Assembly: GCA_002494885.1 (NCBI GenBank)
Contig: DACV01000002.1
Coordinates: 1 to 64,000, forward strand
From: Methanobacterium sp. UBA44
GTDB lineage: Archaea; Methanobacteriota; Methanobacteria; Methanobacteriales; Methanobacteriaceae
Length of the DNA: 64,000 nucleotides
Reading direction: 5' to 3'
Shown here in pieces: positions 1-8,996 of the stretch (its first letter is position 1; every line of letters begins with the position of its first letter). Made by a program: the position numbers and the translations under genes. A model generated the notes under the pieces. It searched no databases. It saw only the letters and a program-made list of their open reading frames with translations, and was not told where the DNA came from.

Positions 1-50
1 TCCCCATTAATTACAGGCCATCCTTCCGCTGGTTCTTTTTTATCAGCCAC
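1..50 (-). CDS. mtrA: MtrA-like protein, N-terminal fragment cut by window edge
   Basis: Only the first 16 codons are inside the window. They follow a strong GGAGG site with 8 nt spacing to a GTG codon at 50-48. The peptide MADKKEPAEGWPVIN matches, from memory, the start of the corrinoid-binding subunit A of tetrahydromethanopterin S-methyltransferase, which moves a methyl group from H4MPT to coenzyme M. No other mtr gene is visible, so it may be the operon copy or a stand-alone MtrA homologue. The call rests on a very short stretch. Confidence 0.55.
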   Translation of the reverse strand, partial: MADKKEPAEGWPVING

Positions 51-281
51 TCAAAACACCTCCTTATATAATAAGAGAAGTTAGAAAGCTCCAATTAAAA
101 ATTAAGAAAAAAATAATTATCCTTGCTTGTTCTTCCTCTAATCTACTATATGAATTTCATATTTAAAATAATTTATTGTGAGATGCAATAAAGGGAATTA
201 GAGATTTTTAAATCAGTTTGGCTTGTTTTAGGCCCAATATTTTACTATGAAATAAAATTATATGATAAATTCAAATAAAGG

Positions 282-863
282 CTATTTTTTCACAGATATA
301 ACTCCATAATGGTATTTACCTGCTTCAATTACTTCTTTAACCTCAAATCCATAATCTGAAATAATTTTTTCAACTTCTTCTGGGGTCATTTTGACAGGGA
401 ACGGGGGGCCGGGTATATTTTTAATTTTTTTAAATTCTATAACTGCAAAAGTTCCTTCAAGTTTTATTATTCGACTGATCTCTTTCATTACATTATCATA
501 GTCTTCATTTTCAACAAATCCGTGTAAAACATTGCCCATGTAACATATATCAATAATTGCATTATCTATAGGGATTTTAGCGCTTATATCTGCAATAATT
601 GATTCAATATTACCAATTTTTTGTTCTTTAATTTCTTTTTCGAGAATATTTATTGATTCTTCCCATATTTCGACTGCATAGACCTTTCCTTTTTCACCCA
701 CAATTTTTGATGCTGCAAGGGACATATAACCGTCACCAGACCCCGCATCTAAAAAAATGTCTCCTTTTTTAAGTCCAATTGAATTTAGAACGAATTCTGC
801 ATCTAAAATATCTTTACTTGATTTACCGTGATGAAAATGTTTTTTTTCAGATTTATCTGTCAT
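282..863 (-). CDS. Class I SAM-dependent methyltransferase
   Basis: A 193-residue soluble protein with the Rossmann methyltransferase core. Motif I reads LDAGSGDGY at residues 38-46, followed by an acidic residue at the end of strand 2 (AVEIWEES) that would hold the SAM ribose. The N-terminus carries an HFHHG stretch that could bind metal. The layout resembles the UbiE/Methyltransf_31 group, whose substrates range from quinones to arsenite and small metabolites, so the substrate cannot be named. The ATG at 863 follows GAGGT. It appears to be a single-gene unit. Confidence 0.8.
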   Translation of the reverse strand: MTDKSEKKHFHHGKSSKDILDAEFVLNSIGLKKGDIFLDAGSGDGYMSLAASKIVGEKGKVYAVEIWEESINILEKEIKEQKIGNIESIIADISAKIPIDNAIIDICYMGNVLHGFVENEDYDNVMKEISRIIKLEGTFAVIEFKKIKNIPGPPFPVKMTPEEVEKIISDYGFEVKEVIEAGKYHYGVISVKK

Positions 864-1077
864 TTTTATACCTCTATCTTTGATAAATTTAATATTTACT
901 TGACTGAATATATTATAAATGAAAATAAATAAATTTAATTGAATAGCTTAAATTAAAACACGTTTTTATCTATTTTTACATGGTGTTAAATAACTTAGAA
1001 TATTGAAATATTGTAAGTTAATATTTATTTTTAAATTATCTGAAAAATTATTTGAGTGATAAATAATATAATGAATA

Positions 1078-1320
1078 GTGGTGATAAAAACGATAGAAAA
1101 ACTGGAAGTCAGCCTGATTAATGAAAATGTCCATAATTTTAAAAGAGGCGAGTTTGGAGTTGAAAGAATTGAAATTGACGAAGAAAAAGGGTTAATCGAG
1201 ATAATATATGCACCTAAAGAGGATGGTACTAAACGGGTTATAATACCCATGCAGAATATCGAAAAAGTCGATTATACAGAAAGAATCACCGAAAAAGAAC
1301 GGTTTAAAGAAGATAAATAG
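1078..1320 (+). CDS. Small conserved-looking hypothetical protein
   Basis: An 80-residue, highly charged protein with no membrane segment or Cys motif. The composition and alternating hydrophobic pattern (GLIEIIYAP, TKRVIIPMQNIEKV) suggest a small beta-rich domain. The start is either of two adjacent GTG codons at 1078 and 1081; no strong ribosome site is seen. It converges on the Dam gene with only 6 nt between stop codons. Function unknown; the reverse-strand reading through the same bases looks like a shadow. Confidence 0.55.
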   Translation: MVIKTIEKLEVSLINENVHNFKRGEFGVERIEIDEEKGLIEIIYAPKEDGTKRVIIPMQNIEKVDYTERITEKERFKEDK

Positions 1321-1326
1321 GAATAA

Positions 1327-2277
1327 TCAACTTTCAGATAATTTGTAATTCGTAATAACCAGTTCATTGATCTCTCCCCTTTTTGAAGCATCACAGTTAA
1401 TAAACCTCTTAGCAGGAATCCTGGCAATATTATAGTTTTTATAAAGCTCATCAAAGAAATCATCTATAGGAGAACCGTTTTTAGGATCAGAATTACTCAA
1501 CATTAAACAAGCGCCTTTTATGGACATTTTTTCAAAGAAAAGAGCTAATCTTCTTTGATCCTCATCCCTAAAACCGTCCTTAGAGTAAGTTGTGAAGTTT
1601 GAAGTTTTATTTATGGGCCGATAGGGAGGATCAATATATACAAAACTGTTTTTCTCTATAAACTTACATGATTCAGCAAAATCTCCACAAAAAACTTCAG
1701 TATTCTTTAAAGCTTGATTTACTGCAATTATGTTCCTTTCATCATAAATTTTGGGATTTTTATAACGTCCAAAGGGCACATTAAATTCTCCCTTTTGGTT
1801 TTGACGAAAAAGGCCATTAAAGCATGTTTTATTTAAAAAAATTAAATAGGCTGTTCTTTCAATCCATTTTTCACTGAATTCATCATAATTAAAATCCTTC
1901 ATTTGCAGATTATAATTTTCTCTAACTTTATAGTAATGTTCTTTACGTTTGTCTTCGGATTTTTTCAGGTGTTTTTGTTCCATTTCGCTTAATTTATCTA
2001 TAATTGCTTTGTAATTAGTTTTTATAGTTTTATAAGCCAGTATAAGTTCTTTGTTAATATCAAAAAGATAAGATTCTTCAATATCATAGTTTCTCTTTAA
2101 ATAGAAAAATAATGCCCCACCACCGACAAAGGGTTCGACATAGCTTTTAATAGCATTTTTATCCTTGATTACTCCAGGTAATCTTCTTTCAAATTCAGTA
2201 AGTAATTGTGTTTTTCCACCAGCCCATTTTAAGAATGGTTTAACATATTTCAAATCATTGTTATTGTTTTCCAGCAT
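1327..2277 (-). CDS. dam: DNA adenine methylase (Dam/DpnM family), orphan
   Basis: N6-adenine methyltransferase of the alpha/Dam class (316 residues from the ATG at 2277). The SAM-binding region has FLKWAGGK (residues 15-22) and EPFVGGG (48-54); the catalytic motif is DPPY at 216-219, in the alpha-group order. The reading frame is open further upstream but that would overlap dph5; the 2277 start fits the family N-terminus. Family members commonly methylate GATC. No restriction endonuclease gene lies beside it, so it is a solitary methylase here, possibly acquired with a mobile element or used in regulation. Confidence 0.88.
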   Translation of the reverse strand: MLENNNNDLKYVKPFLKWAGGKTQLLTEFERRLPGVIKDKNAIKSYVEPFVGGGALFFYLKRNYDIEESYLFDINKELILAYKTIKTNYKAIIDKLSEMEQKHLKKSEDKRKEHYYKVRENYNLQMKDFNYDEFSEKWIERTAYLIFLNKTCFNGLFRQNQKGEFNVPFGRYKNPKIYDERNIIAVNQALKNTEVFCGDFAESCKFIEKNSFVYIDPPYRPINKTSNFTTYSKDGFRDEDQRRLALFFEKMSIKGACLMLSNSDPKNGSPIDDFFDELYKNYNIARIPAKRFINCDASKRGEINELVITNYKLSES

Positions 2278-2299
2278 AATTTTTCTCGTTATCACTTCT

Positions 2300-3085
2300 T
2301 TATTCTTCAAGAAATTCTTCAGGAGCTCCGCATATTTTAACCAGATATTCAGCCTCCATAAAGTGAAGGTTTTCTGGAATAATAAGACAGTGCAGTGGTC
2401 CGCCAAAATCTTCTTTAATAAGGGTTTTAACTTTATCAGCGCGTACAAATGGTTTATCTGAGCCAGCTCGAGCAATTCCAACTGCTAATGATTCTTCAGA
2501 TACTATATTTTCCTTTCTTTCATCTTCAACTCTTAAGAGATATTCTAATCCTTCATTTGCAGTCATATACAGATTTTCATGCGCTCTAATATCTAAAAGC
2601 ACAAGTGTATGTGCTTTTAATTCTTTATTGACTTTTATAGCAAGATAGGGGGAATGGGGAAAATAATTTTCTTCTGGAAATGGTATTGTGGTCACTTTCC
2701 CGAATTTATATGCCTGTAAACCAGCTAAACCAGGAGCAGCAGAAATGATAGATGAGGAATGAATAACTATAGTTTCGATATTTAATTTTTTAGCTTCTAT
2801 CATCATATCTGTATGTGTTGTTGCAATTAAAGGGTCTCCTGCAGCTAAAAATGCAACATCTTTTTTCATCGCAGCATTTAAAGGAATGTTATATTCTTCC
2901 ACTTCTTCTCGGGTTAAAACTGTGATTTCTTTGCTTATCATATCTTCAATGGCTGATAATGTAGTTCCAAAGAGATCAGCGGTGTAGAATTCAGCATAAA
3001 TATCATCTACATTTTTTAAAGCTTCAATACCCTTTAAAGATATATCTTTTTCATCATAAAGACCTAAACCGATAAAATAAAGCAT
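2300..3085 (-). CDS. dph5: Diphthine synthase
   Basis: SAM-dependent methyltransferase that methylates the modified histidine of elongation factor 2 during diphthamide synthesis. The 261-residue length and N-terminus MLYFIGLGLYDEKDIS are typical of the tetrapyrrole-methylase fold family, with the GDPLIATTH loop around residue 90. It lies just upstream of dam on the same strand (22 nt between them) and is divergent from trm5, another translation-linked methyltransferase. Confidence 0.93.
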   Translation of the reverse strand: MLYFIGLGLYDEKDISLKGIEALKNVDDIYAEFYTADLFGTTLSAIEDMISKEITVLTREEVEEYNIPLNAAMKKDVAFLAAGDPLIATTHTDMMIEAKKLNIETIVIHSSSIISAAPGLAGLQAYKFGKVTTIPFPEENYFPHSPYLAIKVNKELKAHTLVLLDIRAHENLYMTANEGLEYLLRVEDERKENIVSEESLAVGIARAGSDKPFVRADKVKTLIKEDFGGPLHCLIIPENLHFMEAEYLVKICGAPEEFLEE

Positions 3086-3233
3086 TATTTCAACCCCTTA
3101 TTCTGTAAAAATTTTAAATTTGAAAAATAAATCATTAATATCACCGGATATACTTTTTAAAATATTTGGACAATGGTTATATTTAGTCTTGATAATATTT
3201 AGTTATAATAGTTAAAAGCTTACTAAGGATACC

Positions 3234-4256
3234 ATGATTGGTCTTAAAATAAAGAAGAATAGAGCAAATGATGTACGTAAAATATTGTTTAGACGTTCAT
3301 TTATTGATCTTAATGCTAAAATAAAACGTGAAGATGATTTTGTGATATTTCCTCTGTCAGAAAAGCCAGATGAAGAATTATTGAATGAATTAGAACATGA
3401 AAGCATTGAAATAGTCGATACTGTATTTGAAATGCAAAAACGAAATCCCAAAAGTCTTAAGGATTATCTAAAAGGTAAAATCGATCCTCAAAAAATTGAG
3501 GAGATTAAAGGCTCTTTTGATATCATTGGAGATGTGGTTATCCTTGAGGTTCCTGAGGAACTGGAAAATTTTAAAAATATAATTGGTGAAGCTGCGCTTA
3601 AGTTTACCAAAAGAAAAGCTGTTTTTAGGAAAAAAAGTGAGATCAAAGGAATTATCAGGACAAGGGAACTGGAACATCTTGCTGGAGAAGATGTTTCAGA
3701 GACGATTCATCAGGAATTTGGAACCAGATTGATGCTTGATATTAAAAAAGTATATTTCAGTCCAAGATTAGCCACTGAAAGGAAAAGAGTAGCTGATTGT
3801 GTAAAAAATGGTGAAATAATAGTTGATATGTTTGCAGGAGTTGGTCCATTTCCAGTACTCATTGCAAAGAATCATAATGTAAAGATTTATGCAATTGACA
3901 TTAATCCTGAAGCTTTTAAGTACATTAAAAAGAATATTGAGCTTAATAAGGTTCAAGACAGGGTTTTCCCTATTTTAGGAGATGCAAGGGAAGTTTTAAA
4001 AGAAAGAAATATTAAAGCAGATAGAATAATAATGAACCTTCCTGGAAGTGCATATGAGTTTTTAGATTCTGCATTTAACTTTCTTAAAGATGGAGGGATC
4101 ATCCACTATTATGAGTTTGCTTCAGACTATGATATGGCATTAAAGAGGCTTGAAGAAGCTGCTTACCCAAGAAAAGTGAAAATACTGGGTAAAAGGAAGG
4201 TAAAATCTAAAAGTCCTGGAATTTGGCATATAGCTGTTGATGCAAAAGTTATTTGA
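3234..4256 (+). CDS. trm5b: tRNA (guanine37-N1)-methyltransferase Trm5
   Basis: Methylates N1 of G37 next to the anticodon, preventing +1 frameshifts. The 340-residue length with an N-terminal D1-like domain suits the archaeal Trm5b type. The SAM motif DMFAGVGPF is at residues 198-206, preceded by the family motif YFSPRLATERKRV; the motif IV equivalent reads NLPGSAYEFL. The ATG at 3234 is the first good start. It is divergently transcribed from dph5 across about 150 nt, giving a small translation-modification pair. Confidence 0.9.
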   Translation: MIGLKIKKNRANDVRKILFRRSFIDLNAKIKREDDFVIFPLSEKPDEELLNELEHESIEIVDTVFEMQKRNPKSLKDYLKGKIDPQKIEEIKGSFDIIGDVVILEVPEELENFKNIIGEAALKFTKRKAVFRKKSEIKGIIRTRELEHLAGEDVSETIHQEFGTRLMLDIKKVYFSPRLATERKRVADCVKNGEIIVDMFAGVGPFPVLIAKNHNVKIYAIDINPEAFKYIKKNIELNKVQDRVFPILGDAREVLKERNIKADRIIMNLPGSAYEFLDSAFNFLKDGGIIHYYEFASDYDMALKRLEEAAYPRKVKILGKRKVKSKSPGIWHIAVDAKVI

Positions 4257-4406
4257 TCTGGAAATCCAATTTTACAATTAAAAGAATCTTTTTTTGGATA
4301 AATGCGAAGTTAATGAATTTAAATATTCATACTTTTATTATTTTTAGTATTATATTTAAATAGAACCTCCAACCATACATTAATTATAAAAGTGGAGGTA
4401 AAAATT

Positions 4407-4895
4407 ATGGCAAAAAATATAACTAAAATTACTGCAAAACCGGGAAAACAAGAATTTTTTGTTGAACGAGAGTTTGATGCCCCACGAGGGCTTGTTTTTA
4501 AAGCATATACAGATCCTGAGCTATATGAACAATGGATTGGACCACGAGGGCTAGAAACTACACTTGAAAAATTTGAATCAAAAAATGGTGGATCCTGGCG
4601 ATATATACAAAGAGATGAAGAAGGAAATGAATTTGCATTTCATGGAGTTAATCATGAAGTACTTACTCCGGAAAGGATTATAGGTACATTTGAATTTGAG
4701 GGATTGCCAGAAAGTGGGCATGTCATTCTCCAAACTGCGAGATTCGAGGAATTACCAGACAACAGGGTAAAAGTAACCTCACAATCTGTTTTTTTATCAG
4801 TTGAAGATCGTGATGGGATGCTTCAGTCTGACATGGAAGAGGGTATGAATGATTCTTTTGAACGCCTCGATGAGCTGCTGGAGAAAATGCAATAA
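4407..4895 (+). CDS. SRPBCC / AHSA1 domain protein
   Basis: A 162-residue START-like fold protein. The N-terminal EFDAPRGLVFKAYTDPELYEQW and the downstream GGSWRY and E-rich core are characteristic of the AHSA1 (activator of Hsp90 ATPase homologue) group of bacteria and archaea, whose members bind hydrophobic ligands; the substrate is unknown. An upstream in-frame GTG at 4392 overlaps the GGAGG ribosome site, so the ATG at 4407 is the real start. An AT-rich TATA-like stretch lies near 4350. Monocistronic, convergent with mtnA. Confidence 0.85.
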   Translation: MAKNITKITAKPGKQEFFVEREFDAPRGLVFKAYTDPELYEQWIGPRGLETTLEKFESKNGGSWRYIQRDEEGNEFAFHGVNHEVLTPERIIGTFEFEGLPESGHVILQTARFEELPDNRVKVTSQSVFLSVEDRDGMLQSDMEEGMNDSFERLDELLEKMQ

Positions 4896-4913
4896 TAAAA
4901 ATTGTGTAAAATA

Positions 4914-5843
4914 CTAAAATGGCTCTAAAATCCCTTCTTCAGTAATAATACCGGTTATTAAATCACTCGGCACAATATCAAATGAAGGGTTCTCTACTTC
5001 GGTTCCTTCAGGTGCAACCCGACATTCTCCAAAATACAACACTTCATTTGGATCTCTTTCTTCAATCTCGATATCATAAATTGAATTTTCAAAATCAAAT
5101 GTACTTTTAGGTGCTGCAACATAAAATGGAACTCCAAATCTTTTTGCAGCAAGTGCAACCATCAAGGTACCTATTTTATTTGCAATTCCACCTTTTGCAA
5201 CTCTATCAGCACCAACAACAACTTTATTTACTTTCCCTATCTGCATCATCCGTGCAGCGGCGTTATCCACAATTAATTTAACTGGAATGTTTTCCTGCTG
5301 CATTTCAAAAACAGAAAGTTTTGCGCCCTGACAGAAAGGCCGTGTTTCGTCACATATGACCTTGATTTTCTTACCTTCTTCAAATGCTGCTCTTATAACT
5401 CCTAAAGCTGTCCCATAATCAACACAGGCAAGTGCACCAGCATTACAATGGGTTAAAATAGTATCACCATCCTCAATTACGGGTGAACCATATTTTCCTA
5501 TTGCTTTATTCGTTTCAATGTCTTCATCGTACATTTTTAAAGCTTCTTCCAGTGCATTATCTGATTTTAATACTCTATCAACAGCCCAGAATAGATTTAC
5601 TGCTGTAGGTCGTGCTGCTTTAATTTCTTCTGCAGCAATTTCCAGATCTTTACCTTCAAGCTCGGCAAGTGCCATTCCAAAAGCCGCAGATACTCCTATT
5701 GCAGGTGCACCACGAACTTTCATAGTTTTAATGGCATGAATAACGTCTTTATAGGTTTTACACTCAAAATAAGTGATTTCGTCAGGTAGTTTTGTTTGAT
5801 CTAATATATAGAGATGGTTTTCTTTCCAGTACATTGTTTTCAT
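4914..5843 (-). CDS. mtnA: S-methyl-5-thioribose-1-phosphate isomerase (MtnA/aIF2B-like)
   Basis: Isomerises (methylthio)ribose 1-phosphate to the ribulose form in the salvage of methylthioadenosine and, in methanogens, possibly 5'-deoxyadenosine. Family marks include RGAPAIG near residue 44, THCNAGALA, and GADRVAKGGIANKIGT in the second half. At 309 residues it is slightly short for the family. It follows nifB on the same strand by about 47 nt. Deoxyadenosine salvage would suit a site next to a radical-SAM gene, since such enzymes release 5'-deoxyadenosine; that link is inference. Confidence 0.85.
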   Translation of the reverse strand: MKTMYWKENHLYILDQTKLPDEITYFECKTYKDVIHAIKTMKVRGAPAIGVSAAFGMALAELEGKDLEIAAEEIKAARPTAVNLFWAVDRVLKSDNALEEALKMYDEDIETNKAIGKYGSPVIEDGDTILTHCNAGALACVDYGTALGVIRAAFEEGKKIKVICDETRPFCQGAKLSVFEMQQENIPVKLIVDNAAARMMQIGKVNKVVVGADRVAKGGIANKIGTLMVALAAKRFGVPFYVAAPKSTFDFENSIYDIEIEERDPNEVLYFGECRVAPEGTEVENPSFDIVPSDLITGIITEEGILEPF

Positions 5844-5890
5844 ATTGATTACCTTAAGAAATAATATATAATCTTAAAATTAAAAAAGAG

Positions 5891-6742
5891 TTAATAGTGA
5901 CTCATTGGAGTCATATCAAGGTGTTTGTCTTCTTTACCAGGAACACCGTATGCATCTGCTCTGCACTGGGTACAGGCCCTAAATACAGGGATTATTTCCT
6001 CAACTTCATCTCTCACTTTACTGATTTGTGCACATCCTGGCTTTTCCAGGTCTTTAAACTTGTTGAGTGGTATCAATGGAATTACATTCATTAAAGAAGC
6101 GCCTCTTTTTTTGACTTCTTTTGCAATATCCACGATATGGTCCTCATTTAATCCAGGAATTAGAACAGCATTGACTTTAACGACTATTCCCTTTTCAGAT
6201 ATTTTCTCTATGCCCAAAAGCTGTTGTTTAGAGAGTAACTCAAATCCTTCTTTACCTCTATAAATTTGACCATCATAGAAGACTCCCGCATATATTTCTT
6301 TTCCAATTTCTGGATCGATAGCATTTACAGTAACTGTTATGGTATTAATCTTTAATTTTGCCAGTAAATCGGCTTTATCAGGTAAAAGGAGCCCATTTGT
6401 ACTCATACATTTTATCAGATCTGGGAATTCTCCATCTACCCTTTTAAAGAACTCAAATGTTTCTTCATTAAATAGGGCATCTCCAGGACCCGCAACACCA
6501 ACTACAGATATTGGCATTTCGCCTGTAACCTTTCTCACGTGCTCTATAGCATCTTCCACATTCATAACCCTGGATGATACTCCGGGCCTCATTTCACATT
6601 TGTTTATATCTCTTGTACAGAAATTACATTGAATATTACATTTAGGGGCAATAGGAACATGGATTCTACCAACTTTATCGTGCATTTTCTCATTAAAACA
6701 TGGATGCACCTTAGTCATGTGGGCAAATTTACTTTCTTTCAT
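5891..6742 (-). CDS. nifB: NifB-type radical SAM protein (short form)
   Basis: Radical-SAM enzyme that in the nitrogenase field builds the carbide-centred [8Fe-9S-C] L-cluster from 4Fe-4S units. The CX3CX2C motif is C35, C39, C42 in CNIQCNFC, preceded by the NifB signature HPCF (13-16). At 283 residues it lacks the C-terminal NafY-like domain of bacterial NifB, as usual in methanogens. GGAGGT precedes the ATG at 6742. It is the last gene of the mmp operon, 16 nt behind mmp17, rather than sitting in a nif cluster, which suggests a role in MCR activation. Confidence 0.88.
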   Translation of the reverse strand: MKESKFAHMTKVHPCFNEKMHDKVGRIHVPIAPKCNIQCNFCTRDINKCEMRPGVSSRVMNVEDAIEHVRKVTGEMPISVVGVAGPGDALFNEETFEFFKRVDGEFPDLIKCMSTNGLLLPDKADLLAKLKINTITVTVNAIDPEIGKEIYAGVFYDGQIYRGKEGFELLSKQQLLGIEKISEKGIVVKVNAVLIPGLNEDHIVDIAKEVKKRGASLMNVIPLIPLNKFKDLEKPGCAQISKVRDEVEEIIPVFRACTQCRADAYGVPGKEDKHLDMTPMSHY

Positions 6743-6758
6743 GCTTTACCTCCAGTTT

Positions 6759-7313
6759 TTATCCTTCTAATTCTTCAATCATCTTATCTCTTTTTTCAAT
6801 CCATTCATCTTTAATTATCTCATCAGAGCATAACATGGAAATTATATTTCCCTTTGACTTGTGATCAATTACTTTAAACCCTTCAGGGATTATTCTAAAT
6901 ATTGCGTCGTATAACTTCTTTTTCAGGTCTTCTGATGGGTCATGGATAATCATTCCTTTAAGTTCAGCTTCCGGATCATTTATTATGATTTCATATCTGG
7001 TTGGCTGCTCTATTTTCTCTCTACCTTCAGTATCCCATAGCTTTTGGAGTAACTCAGGCAAGTAAGTCTCATCTTTAACCCGTATATGCAGTTTGTTTTC
7101 TTCTTTTTTATATTTATATTCTGTAAAATCGTCAATGGTAATTGGGGATGCTGCTTTTTCGTATTTAACTGCAATAATAAATACAGGTTCTCTTGGGTCA
7201 ACAAAGACTTTCATATCGCTTATGGCACGATATACTTGAACATCCTGCACTATTTGCTTTATTATCATCTCATAGACATCTGCGCCTTGTTCATCATAAC
7301 ATTCAACTAACAT
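6759..7313 (-). CDS. mmp17: Methanogenesis marker protein 17
   Basis: A 184-residue soluble protein found only in methanogens and their relatives. N-terminal MLVECYDEQGADVYEMII and the later IRPxxEGFKV-like segment match the mmp17 family as I remember it. Published biochemistry places Mmp17 in the ATP-dependent MCR activation complex together with McrC, Mmp3 and Mmp7. It starts 15 nt after mmp15 with a GGAGAAGGG ribosome site and is followed closely by nifB. No catalytic motif is visible; a structural or cluster-binding role is likely. Confidence 0.82.
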   Translation of the reverse strand: MLVECYDEQGADVYEMIIKQIVQDVQVYRAISDMKVFVDPREPVFIIAVKYEKAASPITIDDFTEYKYKKEENKLHIRVKDETYLPELLQKLWDTEGREKIEQPTRYEIIINDPEAELKGMIIHDPSEDLKKKLYDAIFRIIPEGFKVIDHKSKGNIISMLCSDEIIKDEWIEKRDKMIEELEG

Positions 7314-7327
7314 TTCCCTTCTCCAGT

Positions 7328-8557
7328 CTATTCTTTTACTAAACCAGACACTAAAAGTGCAGCACCAACAGCACCTATGTGCTGGGAATTTTCGGGTACT
7401 ATTACTTCAATTCCTCCAAGAATGGTACTTACAGCTTCAACAAGACCTTCAATTAAAGAAGTCCCTCCAACCTGAATAATTGGCTCTCTAACGTCGATTT
7501 CTTGAAGTTGCTGTTCATAAACCTGTTCGGCGACCGAATAACACGCAGCTGATGCTACATCTTCTTTAGTACCTCCAGCAGCAAGTGATGTAACCAGATC
7601 CTGAATACCAAATACGATACAGTAACTGTTTAAAAGTGCATTTTTATAATTTCCTTTCAAAGCCAGGCTTCCAAGTTCGCTTATATCCACACCAAGCCTT
7701 CTTGCGGTTATTTCTAAAAATCGGCCTGAAGCTCCAGCACAAATCCCTCCCATGGTGAAATTATCAGGTATTCCGTCATTTACTGTAATGACCTTGTTAT
7801 CCATTCCTCCAATATCAAGAACTGTTGCTTCGCCTTTTTGACGATCTGCAAGATAAACAGCTCCTTTTGAATTTACACTGAGTTCTTCTTGAATTAAAGC
7901 AGCATTAAAATGTTTACCTATGGTTAATCTTCCGTAACCTGTTACTCCCATACCCTCAACGTCATCCAGTTTATATCCAGTTCCTTCAAACGCACTCTTC
8001 ATTCCATCTTCTGCAGATTTAATAACATCAGTTGTCGGAAGCCATCCAGTACCTATTATCTTGTTATTTTCCATTAAAACAACTTTTGTGGTGGTTGAGC
8101 CAGAATCTATACCAATGGTAAGGCCTTCCTGTTTTTCACGTGCAAGCAAGCTCTTCCTGTCTACGATTGTTGATAATGCTTCCATTCTTATGAAAAGCTC
8201 GTCAGCTTTTGTTCGTTCCGTGAAAGAATAAGTTACAACAGGTAAATTTGTGTTCTGCTGGATAAATCGCCTTACTTCGTTCCTTACCAGTGCTCCTTCT
8301 GCACATCTGAAGCATGTACCTATAAATACTGCATCAGCATCTGCTTTTCCTTCAACGATGGACATGGCTCTGGCTATCATTAATCTTATGCTTGAACTTG
8401 CAGCGGTGAACCCGAATTTACGATAAGCTTCATCAATGTAATCCAGATCAGCTTCTGGAATCACAATTTCAGCACCAAATGTTTCAGCGGCTTTTTCAAT
8501 TTCTTTTTGAATACCGCTGTATTCTGTTCCACATGATATTTGGGCTATTTTAACCAT
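7328..8557 (-). CDS. mmp15: Methanogenesis marker protein 15, BcrAD/BadFG-type ATPase
   Basis: ASKHA-fold ATPase related to the activators of 2-hydroxyacyl-CoA dehydratase and benzoyl-CoA reductase, which drive electrons to low potential using ATP and an interface 4Fe-4S cluster. The phosphate loop DSGSTTTK is at residues 141-148 and conserved Cys occur in CFRC (82-85) and GGICAGASG. An N-terminal domain of about 130 residues precedes the ATPase. GGAGG with 7 nt spacing selects the ATG at 8557, overlapping the mmp5 stop by 8 nt. Probably couples ATP hydrolysis to reduction of a partner in MCR maturation (inference). Confidence 0.85.
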   Translation of the reverse strand: MVKIAQISCGTEYSGIQKEIEKAAETFGAEIVIPEADLDYIDEAYRKFGFTAASSSIRLMIARAMSIVEGKADADAVFIGTCFRCAEGALVRNEVRRFIQQNTNLPVVTYSFTERTKADELFIRMEALSTIVDRKSLLAREKQEGLTIGIDSGSTTTKVVLMENNKIIGTGWLPTTDVIKSAEDGMKSAFEGTGYKLDDVEGMGVTGYGRLTIGKHFNAALIQEELSVNSKGAVYLADRQKGEATVLDIGGMDNKVITVNDGIPDNFTMGGICAGASGRFLEITARRLGVDISELGSLALKGNYKNALLNSYCIVFGIQDLVTSLAAGGTKEDVASAACYSVAEQVYEQQLQEIDVREPIIQVGGTSLIEGLVEAVSTILGGIEVIVPENSQHIGAVGAALLVSGLVKE

Positions 8558-8996
8558 TTTTTTCCTCCAGTTCATCTAAAAATGTGTTTATCGTATTTAC
8601 CATTTCTATTGCTTCTTCCCTTGATGTAGGGTACTGTAATTCTAAAATTGGAATATTTTTCTTCCTTAGATAATACATAGACAGTTCGTTTGTCCTTGCA
8701 CACCCTACACATCCAAATCCATAGGGTGCTTCTTCCATTATAATTGCAGCATCAGCTTCATCAATTAAAGGGCCGAATATAGCCATCCTTCCCCTTACAC
8801 CTGATGGAACTTCAATTGCAGCATATTTCAGTCCTTTTATTGGCTCTTCTTCGGTAATATTAAATGGTGGTGAATCAATTTCTGGATCAATAACTTTTTT
8901 CCTTATCTCTTTTTGCAATGCAAGAGCTTCATGTCCCTTCCTCTCCACTAAATCTGCTAAGATCAATGAATTTGGAGGAAATATAGCAATTTTCAA
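8550..8996 (-). CDS. mmp5: Methanogenesis marker protein 5
   Basis: A 148-residue protein starting MKIAIFPPNSLILADLVER, which I recognise as the mmp5 family. A CVGC motif (Cys96 and Cys99) in a Gly-rich loop could bind metal or an iron-sulfur cluster. The start is TTG at 8996 with a GGGGG ribosome site; it overlaps the end of the DUF2111 gene by 4 nt, and its own end overlaps mmp15, so translation is coupled along the operon. The biochemical role is unknown, but co-occurrence with MCR is strict. Confidence 0.82.
   Translation of the reverse strand: MKIAIFPPNSLILADLVERKGHEALALQKEIRKKVIDPEIDSPPFNITEEEPIKGLKYAAIEVPSGVRGRMAIFGPLIDEADAAIIMEEAPYGFGCVGCARTNELSMYYLRKKNIPILELQYPTSREEAIEMVNTINTFLDELEEKNG

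Noticed and set aside
966..1250. Minus-strand reading frame of 94 codons
   Set aside because: It lies opposite the 80-residue gene, has no ribosome site and a Ser/Ile-rich composition typical of antisense readings.
2278..2481. Upstream extension of the Dam methylase
   Set aside because: It would overlap the dph5 coding region and adds residues not seen in the family; the ATG at 2277 fits the conserved start.
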